This document shows, piece by piece, positions 25,349 through 34,363 of a stretch of DNA of 61,097 nucleotides. Under the pieces are notes generated by a model that saw nothing but the letters and a program-made list of their open reading frames with translations, was not told the DNA's origin and searched no databases. Position 1 is the first letter of the stretch. Every line of letters starts with the position of its first letter. Position numbers and translations under genes: made by a program. The stretch spans positions 1 through 61,097 of the forward strand of contig JAHHQK010000011.1 in the NCBI GenBank assembly GCA_020026435.1. The letters run 5' to 3'. The DNA is from Alistipes sp. (GTDB lineage: Bacteria > Bacteroidota > Bacteroidia > Bacteroidales > Rikenellaceae).

Positions 25349-27616
25349 CTATTTGGTATCGAGGTGTTTTTCGACCGTCTGGCGGCGGCCGCAGAGTTCG
25401 ATCTCGACGGGTTCACCCTCGTTGTCGACCGAGACACCCTCGTGCGAAACGCGGACGGTAAGCACACGGCCGCGGTAGTTGACCTTAAAGCTCAGCGAAC
25501 GCCACTCGGCGGGCAGTGCGGGCGTAAAGGACAGCACACCGTCCTTCATCCTCATGCCGCCGAATCCTTCGACGACCGACATCCACGATCCGGCCATCGA
25601 CGTCACGTGGCAGCCCTCCTCCACCTCGCGGTTGTAGTCGTCCAGATCCAGACGCGAGGTTCTCAGATAGAGTTCATAGGCCTTGGCCATGTCGCCGATG
25701 CGGGTGGCGAGGATCGAGTGCACGCAGGGCGAGAGCGACGACTCGTGGACCGTGCGGGCCTCGTAGAAACGGAAGTTGCGGCTGATGGTCTCCCGATCGA
25801 AATCCTCCTGGAAGAGGTAGATGCCCTGGAGGACGTCGGCCTGCTTGATGAAGCACGAACGCAGGATGCGGTCCCACGACCATTTCTGGTTGATCGGACG
25901 CTCGGCCGGGTCGAGATCCTTGACCAGAATCTGCTCCTTGTCCATGTAGTTGTCCTGCTGGAGGAAGATGCCCAGATCCTTGTCCTCGCCCAGGTACATA
26001 TTGTCGTTGATGTGCATCCAACGTGCGGTTTCGGTCTTCTCGTCGAAGTGGCGTTTCTCGCAGATGCGGCGGTAATCCTCCGGATAGTTCTCCCGCACCC
26101 ATACGGCCGACTCGGTGGCGTAGCGCAGGCACCAGCAGGCGATATAGGAGGTGTACCAGTTGTTGTTGACGTTGTTCTCGTACTCGTTGGGGCCCGTGAC
26201 GCCCAGCATCACGAACTTCTTTCGGGCCTCCGACCAGGTGATGCGCTGGGCCCAGAAGCGAGCGATCGAGAGCAGCACCTCCAGACCGTAGTCGGCCAGG
26301 TAGCGGCGGTCGCCCGTATAGCGTATGTAGTTCAGTATGGCGTAGGCAATGGCTCCGTTGCGGTGGATCTCCTCGAAGGTGATCTCCCACTCGTTGTGGC
26401 ACTCCTCGCCGTTGATGGTCACCATCGGGTAGAGGGCCGCTCCGTCCTTGAATCCCAGTTTGGCGGCATTCTCGATGGCCTTGTCCAGCTGGTTGTAGCG
26501 GTAGACGAGCAGCTCGCGGGCCACCTCCTCGCCGGCCGTAGCCATATAGAAGGCCAGGCAGTAGGCCTCGGTGTCCCAGTAGGTCACACCGCCGTATTTC
26601 TCGCCGGTGAATCCCTTCGGGCCGATATTCAGACGGGTATCGACGCCCGTGTAGGTCTGCAACAGCATGAAGATGCAGAAGCGGATGCCCTGCTGCGACT
26701 CGTCGTCGCCCTCGATCATGATATCGCAGCTGTGCCAACGCTTGCTCCAGGCCTCCTCCTGCTCCTCCAGCAGATGGTCGAAGCCCAGCTTCCGGCCCTC
26801 TTCGGCCACGCGGCGGGCAGCCCCGATCAGCTCTTCCCTGGGGTGGTTGAGCGAGGAGCAGATACCCGTATATTTATAGAGTGTGGCGCACGTTCCTTCC
26901 TCCACCTCCACACAGGCGGTGTGGGCCACACGCTCCGGACGGGTGACGCACTCGAACGAGGCACCCTCCAGCTCGACACTTTGAGCCCAGGCCACCTCGA
27001 AACCGCTCTTCTTCGTGCGGCTCTGCACGGCATCGCCGTCGGTCAGCACCTCTTCCCAGAATTTCTCGTCGTAGTTGGCGTCGGTGTTTCTCACATCGGC
27101 GTCGATATAGGGCGTGAAGCCGACCGTCACCTTGCGGTTGAGCGGCTTGACCACGTAGCGGATGACGCCCAGCTCGCGACGCTCCAGCGAGAGGAAGCGC
27201 ACGGCCTCGACCTCGACTTCGGCACCGTTGGCCATCATCACCCTCATGCGGCGCGTCAGCACCGAGCGGCGCATATCGACCTCGCGGCGGAACGACTTGA
27301 CCTCAACGCGGGCCAGATCCAGTTCCTCACCGTCGATCGTCACGTCGATGCCGATCCAGAATGCCGAGTTGAGCACCTTGGCGAAATACTCCGGGTAGCC
27401 GTTCTTCCACCAGCCCACGCGCGTCTTGTCGGGGTAGTAGATGGCGCCGATGTAGTTGCCCTGCAACGTCTCGCCCGAATATTTCTCCTCGAAATTGGCG
27501 CGGCCGCCCATCACACCGTTGCCCAGTGCGAAAAGCGACTCGGAGGATTTCACGCGTGCGGGATCGAATCTCTCCTCGATGAGTTTCCAGGGGTCGGTCT
27601 TCAAAAATTCATTCAT
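25349..27616 (-). CDS. maltose phosphorylase (GH65)
   Basis: 755 aa, no signal peptide, so cytoplasmic. It converts maltose + phosphate to beta-glucose-1-phosphate + glucose. An N-terminal beta-sandwich (1-270) precedes an (alpha/alpha)6 barrel. The catalytic acid is Glu478 in LGVTGPNEYENNVNNNWYT, the exact form of maltose phosphorylases; kojibiose and trehalose enzymes differ there. Phosphate-binding elements (GVTYWDTEAY near 343-352, HESSLSPCVHS near the C-terminal third) are intact. It is adjacent to beta-phosphoglucomutase, which uses its product. Its presence replaces the SusB alpha-glucosidase of the classical locus. Confidence 0.93.
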   Translation of the reverse strand: MNEFLKTDPWKLIEERFDPARVKSSESLFALGNGVMGGRANFEEKYSGETLQGNYIGAIYYPDKTRVGWWKNGYPEYFAKVLNSAFWIGIDVTIDGEELDLARVEVKSFRREVDMRRSVLTRRMRVMMANGAEVEVEAVRFLSLERRELGVIRYVVKPLNRKVTVGFTPYIDADVRNTDANYDEKFWEEVLTDGDAVQSRTKKSGFEVAWAQSVELEGASFECVTRPERVAHTACVEVEEGTCATLYKYTGICSSLNHPREELIGAARRVAEEGRKLGFDHLLEEQEEAWSKRWHSCDIMIEGDDESQQGIRFCIFMLLQTYTGVDTRLNIGPKGFTGEKYGGVTYWDTEAYCLAFYMATAGEEVARELLVYRYNQLDKAIENAAKLGFKDGAALYPMVTINGEECHNEWEITFEEIHRNGAIAYAILNYIRYTGDRRYLADYGLEVLLSIARFWAQRITWSEARKKFVMLGVTGPNEYENNVNNNWYTSYIACWCLRYATESAVWVRENYPEDYRRICEKRHFDEKTETARWMHINDNMYLGEDKDLGIFLQQDNYMDKEQILVKDLDPAERPINQKWSWDRILRSCFIKQADVLQGIYLFQEDFDRETISRNFRFYEARTVHESSLSPCVHSILATRIGDMAKAYELYLRTSRLDLDDYNREVEEGCHVTSMAGSWMSVVEGFGGMRMKDGVLSFTPALPAEWRSLSFKVNYRGRVLTVRVSHEGVSVDNEGEPVEIELCGRRQTVEKHLDTK

Positions 27617-27664
27617 ATCGGTAGGTTTTTATTGTCGGTTGGTTTGGTGATTGTTTTTTGCGGT

Positions 27665-28324
27665 TTATTTATCGACTCCCGCCTTCAAGTCCCCGAAGGT
27701 GAATCCCTCGAACGAGCGCAGCTGCATCGTGGCCTTCTCCAGGAGCGGACTTCCGCCCACGCCCACCGAGCGCATTCCGGCACGGGTCGCGGCCTCGACA
27801 CCTGCGGCGGCATCCTCAAAGACGACGCACTCCGCAGCGGGAATGCCGATCAGCTCGGCACCCTTGGCAAAGACCTCGGGATCGGGCTTGGCCTTCGAGA
27901 CCAGGGTTCCGTCGACCACGCGGTCGAACAGAGGGCGCAGGTCGCAACGGTCCAGGATCACACCGGCGTTCTTCGATGCCGAGCCCAGCACCACCTTGAT
28001 GCCCAGTGTGTGCAGTTCCTCCAGGAAGTGTTTCACTCCGGGCAGCACCTCGTTGGCCGTCATGCGGGTGATAAAGTCAAGGTAACGGTCATTCTTCTCG
28101 GTGGCCAGAGCCAGTTTCTCCTCCTCCGTGAAGCGATTCTCCATGCCGCCGGCACGCAGCACGACGTCGAGCGACGCCATGCGGCTCACGCCCTTGGTGG
28201 CCTCGCCCTGCTCGGGCGTAAACTCAAAGCCTAATTTGTGAGCCAACTCGGCCCACGCCAAATAGTGGTATTTGGCCGTATCTACGATCACGCCATCGAG
28301 ATCGAATATACAACATGAGATCAT
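27665..28324 (-). CDS. pgmB: beta-phosphoglucomutase
   Basis: 219 aa HAD-superfamily enzyme that converts beta-glucose-1-phosphate to glucose-6-phosphate in the cytoplasm. The catalytic pair Asp8/Asp10 is in FDLDGVIVD, the helical cap has GVSRMASLDVVL, the second HAD motif is VLGSASKNA, and the last is FEDAAAGVEAATRAGM. The ATG at 28324 gives the normal length and N-terminus; a longer frame would run into the MFS gene. It is the partner of the GH65 enzyme 48 bp downstream. Confidence 0.95.
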   Translation of the reverse strand: MISCCIFDLDGVIVDTAKYHYLAWAELAHKLGFEFTPEQGEATKGVSRMASLDVVLRAGGMENRFTEEEKLALATEKNDRYLDFITRMTANEVLPGVKHFLEELHTLGIKVVLGSASKNAGVILDRCDLRPLFDRVVDGTLVSKAKPDPEVFAKGAELIGIPAAECVVFEDAAAGVEAATRAGMRSVGVGGSPLLEKATMQLRSFEGFTFGDLKAGVDK

Positions 28325-28362
28325 ATTTTCTGTTTTTTTGATTTTCCGAAAGGCTTCCCCTC

Positions 28363-29664
28363 CTATCGCTCCTTGACGAAGGCCACCGAAAGGGCAGCCA
28401 GCAGCATGAAGACACCCGCCAGGGCGATCATCGCCATCGGCGAGGACGAGAACAGATACTTGACGATCACACCGCCCGTGAGGCCCACGATGATCTGCGG
28501 AATAGTGATCGTGAAGTTGAAGATACCCATATATACGCCCATGCGTCTTGCCTCGACGGCCCGCGAGAGGATCGAGTAAGGCATGGCCAGGATGCCGGCC
28601 CACGCCACACCGATACCCACCATCGGGAACATCAGCGCGTACTGGTCCGACGTAAGACACAGACCGAGGAATCCGGCTGCTCCACACAGCAGACACAGGG
28701 CATAGACCATCCTGTTGCCCCACTTCGCGGCGATGCGGGCCAGGAAGAACGAGGCGATGCAGGCCGGGATGGGATAAACGCCGTTAAGGACGCCGACCCA
28801 GGTCTGGGTCTGGCCGTCGGTGAGCAGCAGTCCGGTCTCATGACTCGTGACCACGCCCGTGATGGCAGGTTTGAGGTAGGTCCACATCAGGAAGAGGGCC
28901 GCCCACGAGAAGAACTGTACGACACCCAGCTGCAACATCACCCTGGGGACGTTGCGCATCAGCTCCATGAACGAAGGTTTCTGCGTCAGCTCCTCCTCCT
29001 TCTCGTCGTTATAGAGGGCGAACTCATGGGGCGGGTACTCCCTGGTGCGGAACACCGTGACGAGGACCGTGGCCAGCAGAATCGCGCCACCGATATAATA
29101 CGACCAGGCGATATGCTGCGAAACTGCGCCCACCACCGCCACATCCGAAGCACCCAGCTTGGTGAGGATCAGCGGCAGGAAAGCACCTACAACGGCGCCC
29201 AGGTTGATGAGGAAGGTCTGCATGACATAGCCCTTGGTCTTCTGCGAATCGTCGAGCATATCGGCCACCAGGGCACGGAACGGCTGCATCGTGACGTTGA
29301 ACGAAAGATCCATGAACAGCAGCACGAAAGCACCCATGGCCAGCGGTGCGAATGCCAGCAGGAGATTGGCGTTGGGCATCAGCGCGAGGGCAATGGCCGA
29401 GATCAGGGCACCGCCCAGGATAAACGGGATGCGACGTCCCAGACGGGTCCACGTGCCGTCGGAGAAAAGGCCCACGATGGGCTGGATGATCAATCCCGCA
29501 ATGGGAGCCGCGAGCCAGAAGTAGCTCAGGTGGGAAAGGTCGGCTCCGAGGGATTCAAAGATGGTCGAGGTATTCGAATTCTGCAACGAATACCCGATCT
29601 GCACTCCCAGGAATCCGAAGCTCAGATTCCAAATCTGCCAAAAGGAGAGTTTTGGTTTTTTCAT
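28363..29664 (-). CDS. MFS maltose/oligosaccharide permease
   Basis: 433 aa with about 12 hydrophobic segments. The N-terminus (LSFWQIWNLSFGFLGVQIGYSLQNSN) and GRRIPFILGG after the third segment match the SLC45/MalT-like branch of the major facilitator family found next to maltose phosphorylases in Bacteroidetes. It probably brings maltose across the inner membrane. It is the first gene of the operon, with the promoter at 29702-29733. Confidence 0.88.
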   Translation of the reverse strand: MKKPKLSFWQIWNLSFGFLGVQIGYSLQNSNTSTIFESLGADLSHLSYFWLAAPIAGLIIQPIVGLFSDGTWTRLGRRIPFILGGALISAIALALMPNANLLLAFAPLAMGAFVLLFMDLSFNVTMQPFRALVADMLDDSQKTKGYVMQTFLINLGAVVGAFLPLILTKLGASDVAVVGAVSQHIAWSYYIGGAILLATVLVTVFRTREYPPHEFALYNDEKEEELTQKPSFMELMRNVPRVMLQLGVVQFFSWAALFLMWTYLKPAITGVVTSHETGLLLTDGQTQTWVGVLNGVYPIPACIASFFLARIAAKWGNRMVYALCLLCGAAGFLGLCLTSDQYALMFPMVGIGVAWAGILAMPYSILSRAVEARRMGVYMGIFNFTITIPQIIVGLTGGVIVKYLFSSSPMAMIALAGVFMLLAALSVAFVKER

Positions 29665-29701
29665 ATTTCAGGTCAGTCGGTTTTAGGTTTTGTCGGTAAT
29701 T

Positions 29702-29733
29702 CAAAGATCACCATATATTATAACATTTCCAAA
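29702..29733 (-). promoter_or_regulatory. candidate promoter of the starch-utilisation operon
   Basis: Minus-strand TTTG (29733-29730), a 20 bp spacer and GATCTTTG (29709-29702), a -7 box with G in place of the usual T at its first position. The imperfect box fits a regulated promoter needing an activator. The AT-rich spacer (about 29713-29725) may hold further sites. Confidence 0.5.
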
Positions 29734-29854
29734 CATTCTCCGACGAACGGGCCATCGAGCCGGACGAGCGGGAGATTTCGTCGGACGAAAAAACTTGACA
29801 CGTCATCTCCTCCCCCCTCATCCTCAGGCCGACAGCCCTTTACCCCGTGCCCCA

Positions 29855-29886
29855 TTTGGAATTTTGAGAAAAAAGCCCCACCTTTG
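29855..29886 (+). promoter_or_regulatory. promoter of the LytS-like kinase gene
   Basis: TTTG at 29855-29858, a 20 bp spacer and CACCTTTG at 29879-29886 (one mismatch from TAnnTTTG). The ATG follows 25 bp later. It is divergent from the starch operon promoter. Confidence 0.65.
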
Positions 29887-29911
29887 ATCTGACAAACACC
29901 GACCCGAACCC

Positions 29912-31282
29912 ATGACATCCAAAACCTATACTCCCGCCACGATCATCCACCTCTTCGCCGCGGCCCATGCCCTGGTGGCCGTCGCCTCTCGACTGATGGG
30001 CTACTACGACGAGGTGCTGCTCACCCTTCTGACCATCGCCCTAATGGTCATCCTCTCGATCCGCCGCCACCTCCAGGCCGAAACCGTGGCCGCACTGACG
30101 CTGATCGGCTGCTTCGCGGGATTCTTCATCGGCAACTACGGCGCCCACCTCATCGGCATGGTCCTCCGCAACGACCTGCTCACCCCGGCCATCACCACGG
30201 CCCTCGTCACCGAGATCCTCGGATGGTCGGTCTACGCCTTCACCCTGCTGAAGGATGCCCCCGAGGAACGTTGCCTGCGCTGGTCGCCCTCCCTGTGGCA
30301 AATCCTCGCCTTCGCCGCCACGGTCCTCCTGCTGCGCATCGCCTACATGATGCTGTTCCGCACCTCCTACTTCGTGCGCGAGGGCATCTACTTCGAGTTC
30401 CGCCAGCTGCTGGGCAACATCCCCGCCATGATGGTGCTTCTGTGCGGCAACATCATCCTCATGCGGATGATCCACCGCCTGGTCGCCCCTGGCATCCGCC
30501 GCAATGCCGCCACGATCTCGATGGCCCTGGTCTTCACGCTGCTCATCACCACCATGGTCTACTACCTTCCGCAGGAAGGATACCCCGCCCTGCAACCCAT
30601 CAAGTTCCTCCGACTCTACGCCATCGTCCTTCTGACTGACATCGTGGTCTACTCGGCCCTCAAGCTCATCACCTCAGCCATCGACACGCGCAACCTCCTG
30701 CGCTCCGAGCAGGACAAGAAGCACCAGGCCCAGTTCCAGTACGACAAGCTCAAGCTCCAGATCAACCCCCACTTCCTGTTCAACTCGCTCAACATCCTCG
30801 ACTTCCTGGTCCAGGAGGGCGAAAAGGAGCGGGCCAGCAGCTTCATCCACAAGCTGGCCGAGACCTACCGCTATATGCTCAAGAACGAGAACAAACAACT
30901 CGTCCAGTTGCAGGAGGAGCTGGAGTTCGCCCGCAAATACATCGACCTGCTGCAGGAACGTTTCGCCGACGGATTCACCGTGCAGTGCGAGATTTCCCCG
31001 AAGACGCTCTCGCTCCATGTGATCCCCTGCTGCCTGCAACTGCTGATCGAAAACGCCACCAAACACAACGTCGTCAACCCCCTCCACCCCCTCTCGATCA
31101 CAATCCGCACGGAGGGCAACCTGCTGGTGATCACCAACAACCTCCAACCCCGCCTCAGTGCCCAGGCCTCGACCGGAACGGGACTGAAAAACATACGCCA
31201 ACAATATCTGGACATCTCCAAACGACTCATCTCGGTGGAGAAAACCTCAAAGGAATTCATCGTCAAACTACCGCTTTTATGA
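29912..31282 (+). CDS. LytS-like membrane sensor histidine kinase
   Basis: 456 aa. Residues 10-255 contain about seven hydrophobic segments with short loops, so the sensor is membrane-embedded. The kinase part has the His_kinase signature INPHFLFNSLN with phospho-acceptor His287 and the N-box LIENATKHN near residue 380; the glycine-rich ATP lid is TGTGLKN. The stop codon overlaps the start of the response regulator (ATGA), showing coupling. The signal sensed is unknown. It is divergent from the starch operon, 250 bp away, so a regulatory link is possible but not shown. Confidence 0.92.
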   Translation: MTSKTYTPATIIHLFAAAHALVAVASRLMGYYDEVLLTLLTIALMVILSIRRHLQAETVAALTLIGCFAGFFIGNYGAHLIGMVLRNDLLTPAITTALVTEILGWSVYAFTLLKDAPEERCLRWSPSLWQILAFAATVLLLRIAYMMLFRTSYFVREGIYFEFRQLLGNIPAMMVLLCGNIILMRMIHRLVAPGIRRNAATISMALVFTLLITTMVYYLPQEGYPALQPIKFLRLYAIVLLTDIVVYSALKLITSAIDTRNLLRSEQDKKHQAQFQYDKLKLQINPHFLFNSLNILDFLVQEGEKERASSFIHKLAETYRYMLKNENKQLVQLQEELEFARKYIDLLQERFADGFTVQCEISPKTLSLHVIPCCLQLLIENATKHNVVNPLHPLSITIRTEGNLLVITNNLQPRLSAQASTGTGLKNIRQQYLDISKRLISVEKTSKEFIVKLPLL

Positions 31283-32058
31283 GAACCTATAACGTACTGA
31301 TCGTCGAAGACGAGATCCCCGCCCAAATCAACCTGCAACGCGCCATCGAACGTAATTTCGACGATATGGCGATCATCGGCACGGAGAGTTCCGTCGAAGG
31401 GACCATCTCGCGGCTTCAGGGCGACGGTCCCTGTCCCGACATCATCTTCATGGACGTGGAACTCTCCGACGGAATGTGTTTCGACATCTTCTCACGGGTG
31501 GAGATCCGCTCCAAAGTGATCATCACCACGGCCTACGACAACTACGCCGTCAAGGCCTTCCGCATGAACACGATCGACTACCTGCTCAAGCCCATCAACA
31601 CCGACGAGCTGAAGGCCGCCGTGGAGCGTTGCCGTGTGGCCCTGGAGCAGTCCGCACCCGCGCCCGCCCTCGATCTTGCGGCCCTCCGATCGGCCCTCAC
31701 GGGCGAGGAGCCCGCCTACAAGAAACGCTTCATCATCAAGCTGGGCGATCATATCTCGGTAGTGGAGACCTCACGGATCGCCTACTTCTACGCCGAGAAT
31801 AAAAGCACCTATCTGGTCACCTCCGACAACCACCGCCACATCCTCGACACTTCGCTCGACAACATCTCCGAGCAGATCGACCCCGACCGTTTCTTCCGCA
31901 TCTCGCGCAACTGTGCCGTGGCGATCGATGCCATCACCGACATCTCGAAGCATCTGGGCAACCGCCTCAAATTGCAGCTGAGACCCGCCCCCTACTTCGA
32001 CATTTACGTCAGCCGCTCGCGGTCGAACGATTTTCTGAACTGGCTCGAAGGCAAATAG
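31279..32058 (+). CDS. LytTR-family response regulator
   Basis: 259 aa. Receiver domain 4-120 with phospho-acceptor Asp59 (IIFMDVELSDG), acidic pocket EDE (10-12), Thr in IITTAYD and Lys in YLLKPI. A linker rich in Ala/Pro (125-145) leads to a LytTR DNA-binding domain (150-255) with RFFRISRNCAVAIDAI and SRSRSNDFLNWL. It is the cognate partner of the upstream kinase by the 4-bp ATGA overlap. It should bind direct-repeat DNA sites; none is identified here. Confidence 0.93.
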   Translation: MRTYNVLIVEDEIPAQINLQRAIERNFDDMAIIGTESSVEGTISRLQGDGPCPDIIFMDVELSDGMCFDIFSRVEIRSKVIITTAYDNYAVKAFRMNTIDYLLKPINTDELKAAVERCRVALEQSAPAPALDLAALRSALTGEEPAYKKRFIIKLGDHISVVETSRIAYFYAENKSTYLVTSDNHRHILDTSLDNISEQIDPDRFFRISRNCAVAIDAITDISKHLGNRLKLQLRPAPYFDIYVSRSRSNDFLNWLEGK

Positions 32059-32212
32059 TCCTCCTTCATCATCCCCATTTTTTCGGAGAGCCTCCGGTTT
32101 CGGAATCGGAAATTTTTCTTAGACTTTCCCCGGTAGGCAGGAAAGCGGGATGACCGTTCCCGTTTTTCGGGAAACACGCTCTCCGCATCACGCCACAATT
32201 CACATCAGGGCA

Positions 32213-32244
32213 TAAAAAAACCGTGTCCCCCGAAAGGGACACGG
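32213..32244 (-). terminator. rpsA terminator
   Basis: CCGTGTCCC (32221-32229) pairs with GGGACACGG (32236-32244). On the minus strand it is followed by seven T. The gap 32059-32212 between the LytTR gene and this shows nothing else. Confidence 0.87.
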
Positions 32245-32325
32245 CGTTATTTAGAAATTTTCAGAGAAAATTCTCTTCGACATGAGGGCCACGTCTTTCG
32301 ATCAGCCCCCACTCCTCAAGGGAAA

Positions 32326-34140
32326 CTACTCCTCGTCTTTCTTGGCAGCCTCGGCAGCCTCGAGTGCGCTCTTCAACTCGGCCAGACCTGCGATGTCGCC
32401 CAACGTGGTCTTCTCGACCGAAGCGTTGATCTTCTTCACAGTCGACTTCGTAGCGTCGGCAGCAGCACGCTTCTCGGCCTTCTCGGCAGCAACCTCGGCA
32501 CGACGAGCATCCTCGTAAGTGCGCAGGTGCGACAGCGTGATACGCTTGGTGGCCTTCGAGAACTCAAGAACCTTGAACTCGAGCTTGTCACCAACCTTCA
32601 CCGACGAACCGTCAGCCTTAACCAGCTGGCGAGTCGTGCAGAAGCCCTCGATGTTCTCCGACAGAGCTACAACGGCACCCTTGTCGGTCAACTCCGTAAC
32701 GGTACCCTCGTGAACGCTGTCGATGGGGAACTGCTGCTCGTACTCGTTCCAAGGATTCTCGGTGAGCTGCTTGTGACCAAGCGACAGACGACGGTTCTCC
32801 TTGTCGATCTCCAGAACAACAACCTCCATATCGGCACCTACCTGCGTGAACTCGCTGGGCAGCTTAACCTTCTTGGTCCAGCTCAGATCCGAGATGTGGA
32901 TCAGGCCGTCGATGCCCTCCTCGATCTCAACGAATACACCGAAGTTGGTGAAGTTGCGAACCTTGGCGGTGCACTTCGTACCTACGGGGTACTTCTCCTC
33001 GATGTGCTCCCAGGGATCCGGGGTGAGCTGCTTGATGCCGAGCGACATCTTGCGCTCCTCGCGGTCGAGCGTCAGGATAACGGCCTCAACCTCGTCACCG
33101 ACCTTCATGAAGTCCTGTGCCGAACGCAGGTGCTGGCTCCACGACATCTCCGAAACGTGGATCAGACCCTCAACACCGGGGGCGATCTCTACGAATGCGC
33201 CATAGTCAGCCATAACGACTACGTGACCCTTGACCTTGTCGCCAACCTTCAGGTTCTGATCCAGAGCCTCCCAGGGGTGGGGGGTCAGCTGCTTCAGACC
33301 CAAAGCGATACGCTTCTTCTGGTCATCGAAGTCGAGGATAACGACCTTGATCTTCTGATCCAGCTCGACGATCTCGTCGGGGTGGTTTACACGGCCCCAC
33401 GACAGGTCGGTGATGTGGATCAGACCGTCTACGCCGCCCAGGTCAACGAATACACCGTACGAAGTGATGTTCTTGACGGTACCCTCGAGGATCTGGCCTT
33501 TCTCCAGCTTCGACATGATGATCTGCTTCTGAGCCTCAAGCTCGGCCTCGATCAGGGCCTTGTGCGATACAACGACGTTGCGGAACTCCTGGTTGATCTT
33601 GACCACCTTGAACTCCATGGTCTTGTCAACATATACATCGTAGTCGCGAATCGGCTTCACGTCGATCTGCGAGCCGGGCAGGAAGGCCTCGATGCCGAAT
33701 ACGTCGACAATCATACCGCCCTTCGTGCGGCACTTGATGTAACCCTTGATGATCTCATCGTTCTCAAGAGCCTCGTTGACGCGATCCCACGACTTCAACT
33801 GACGGGCTTTCTTGTGCGAAAGAGCCAGCTGACCGTTCTTATCCTCGGCCGATTCAACGTAAACTTCGATTTTGTCACCGACCTTCAGATCGGGGTTGTA
33901 GCGGAACTCCGAAACCGAGATCACGCCCTCGCTCTTATAGCCGATGTTCACCAGAACCTCGCGCTTGTTGATCGAAGTGACGGTACCCTCGACAACCTCA
34001 CCTACTGCGATGTGCGACAGAGTCTTGTCGTACTCGGCAGCGATGGACTCTCTGGACTGGTTGTCGTAAACACCCAGTTCGTTCTCAAAGGCGTTCCAAT
34101 CGAAATTCTCGTTTGCAACTACATTTTTTACTTCTCCCAT
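32326..34140 (-). CDS. rpsA: 30S ribosomal protein S1
   Basis: 604 aa. Six S1 RNA-binding repeats are visible, each with a V-x-G-x-V...GxFV/IxxxxxxGLIH-x-S pattern; repeats 3-6 end in GLIHVSEMSW- or GLIHISDLSW-like strands. The first two bind the ribosome; the others hold mRNA. A charged N-terminal extension and a Lys/Glu/Ala-rich C-tail follow Bacteroidetes S1. The ATG at 34140 (MGEVKNV) is preferred to an upstream start. In this phylum, weak Shine-Dalgarno use makes S1 especially important. Confidence 0.96.
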   Translation of the reverse strand: MGEVKNVVANENFDWNAFENELGVYDNQSRESIAAEYDKTLSHIAVGEVVEGTVTSINKREVLVNIGYKSEGVISVSEFRYNPDLKVGDKIEVYVESAEDKNGQLALSHKKARQLKSWDRVNEALENDEIIKGYIKCRTKGGMIVDVFGIEAFLPGSQIDVKPIRDYDVYVDKTMEFKVVKINQEFRNVVVSHKALIEAELEAQKQIIMSKLEKGQILEGTVKNITSYGVFVDLGGVDGLIHITDLSWGRVNHPDEIVELDQKIKVVILDFDDQKKRIALGLKQLTPHPWEALDQNLKVGDKVKGHVVVMADYGAFVEIAPGVEGLIHVSEMSWSQHLRSAQDFMKVGDEVEAVILTLDREERKMSLGIKQLTPDPWEHIEEKYPVGTKCTAKVRNFTNFGVFVEIEEGIDGLIHISDLSWTKKVKLPSEFTQVGADMEVVVLEIDKENRRLSLGHKQLTENPWNEYEQQFPIDSVHEGTVTELTDKGAVVALSENIEGFCTTRQLVKADGSSVKVGDKLEFKVLEFSKATKRITLSHLRTYEDARRAEVAAEKAEKRAAADATKSTVKKINASVEKTTLGDIAGLAELKSALEAAEAAKKDEE

Positions 34141-34234
34141 TGTGGAAAATTTTGTGCGATACAATCGCTCGTTAAGTGGTTAATAATTAAAATTTTGCGT
34201 CCTGCATCCGCATTTCGCGGGGCGGGAGCGGGCA

Positions 34235-34267
34235 CAAAGGTAATGTTTTTTATGAATTTTTCACAAA
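34235..34267 (-). promoter_or_regulatory. rpsA promoter
   Basis: Minus-strand TTTG (34267-34264), a 21 bp spacer and TACCTTTG (34242-34235). The leader is about 95 nt, and the -33 box overlaps the tail of the upstream terminator. Confidence 0.72.
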
Positions 34268-34314
34268 AAAACCCGCTAAAATACAGTCATTTGGACTCTA
34301 TTTCGGCGGGTTTT
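34264..34314 (-). terminator. terminator of the 5'-nucleotidase gene
   Basis: On the minus strand AAAACCCGC (34314-34306) pairs with GCGGGTTTT (34276-34268) and runs into TTTTTTTG. Its T-run is also the -33 region of rpsA. Confidence 0.8.
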
Positions 34315-34363
34315 GCGGTTTATCCGGCGACTATAGTCGGCCGGGGGACTGCAAGTCGGTCAC

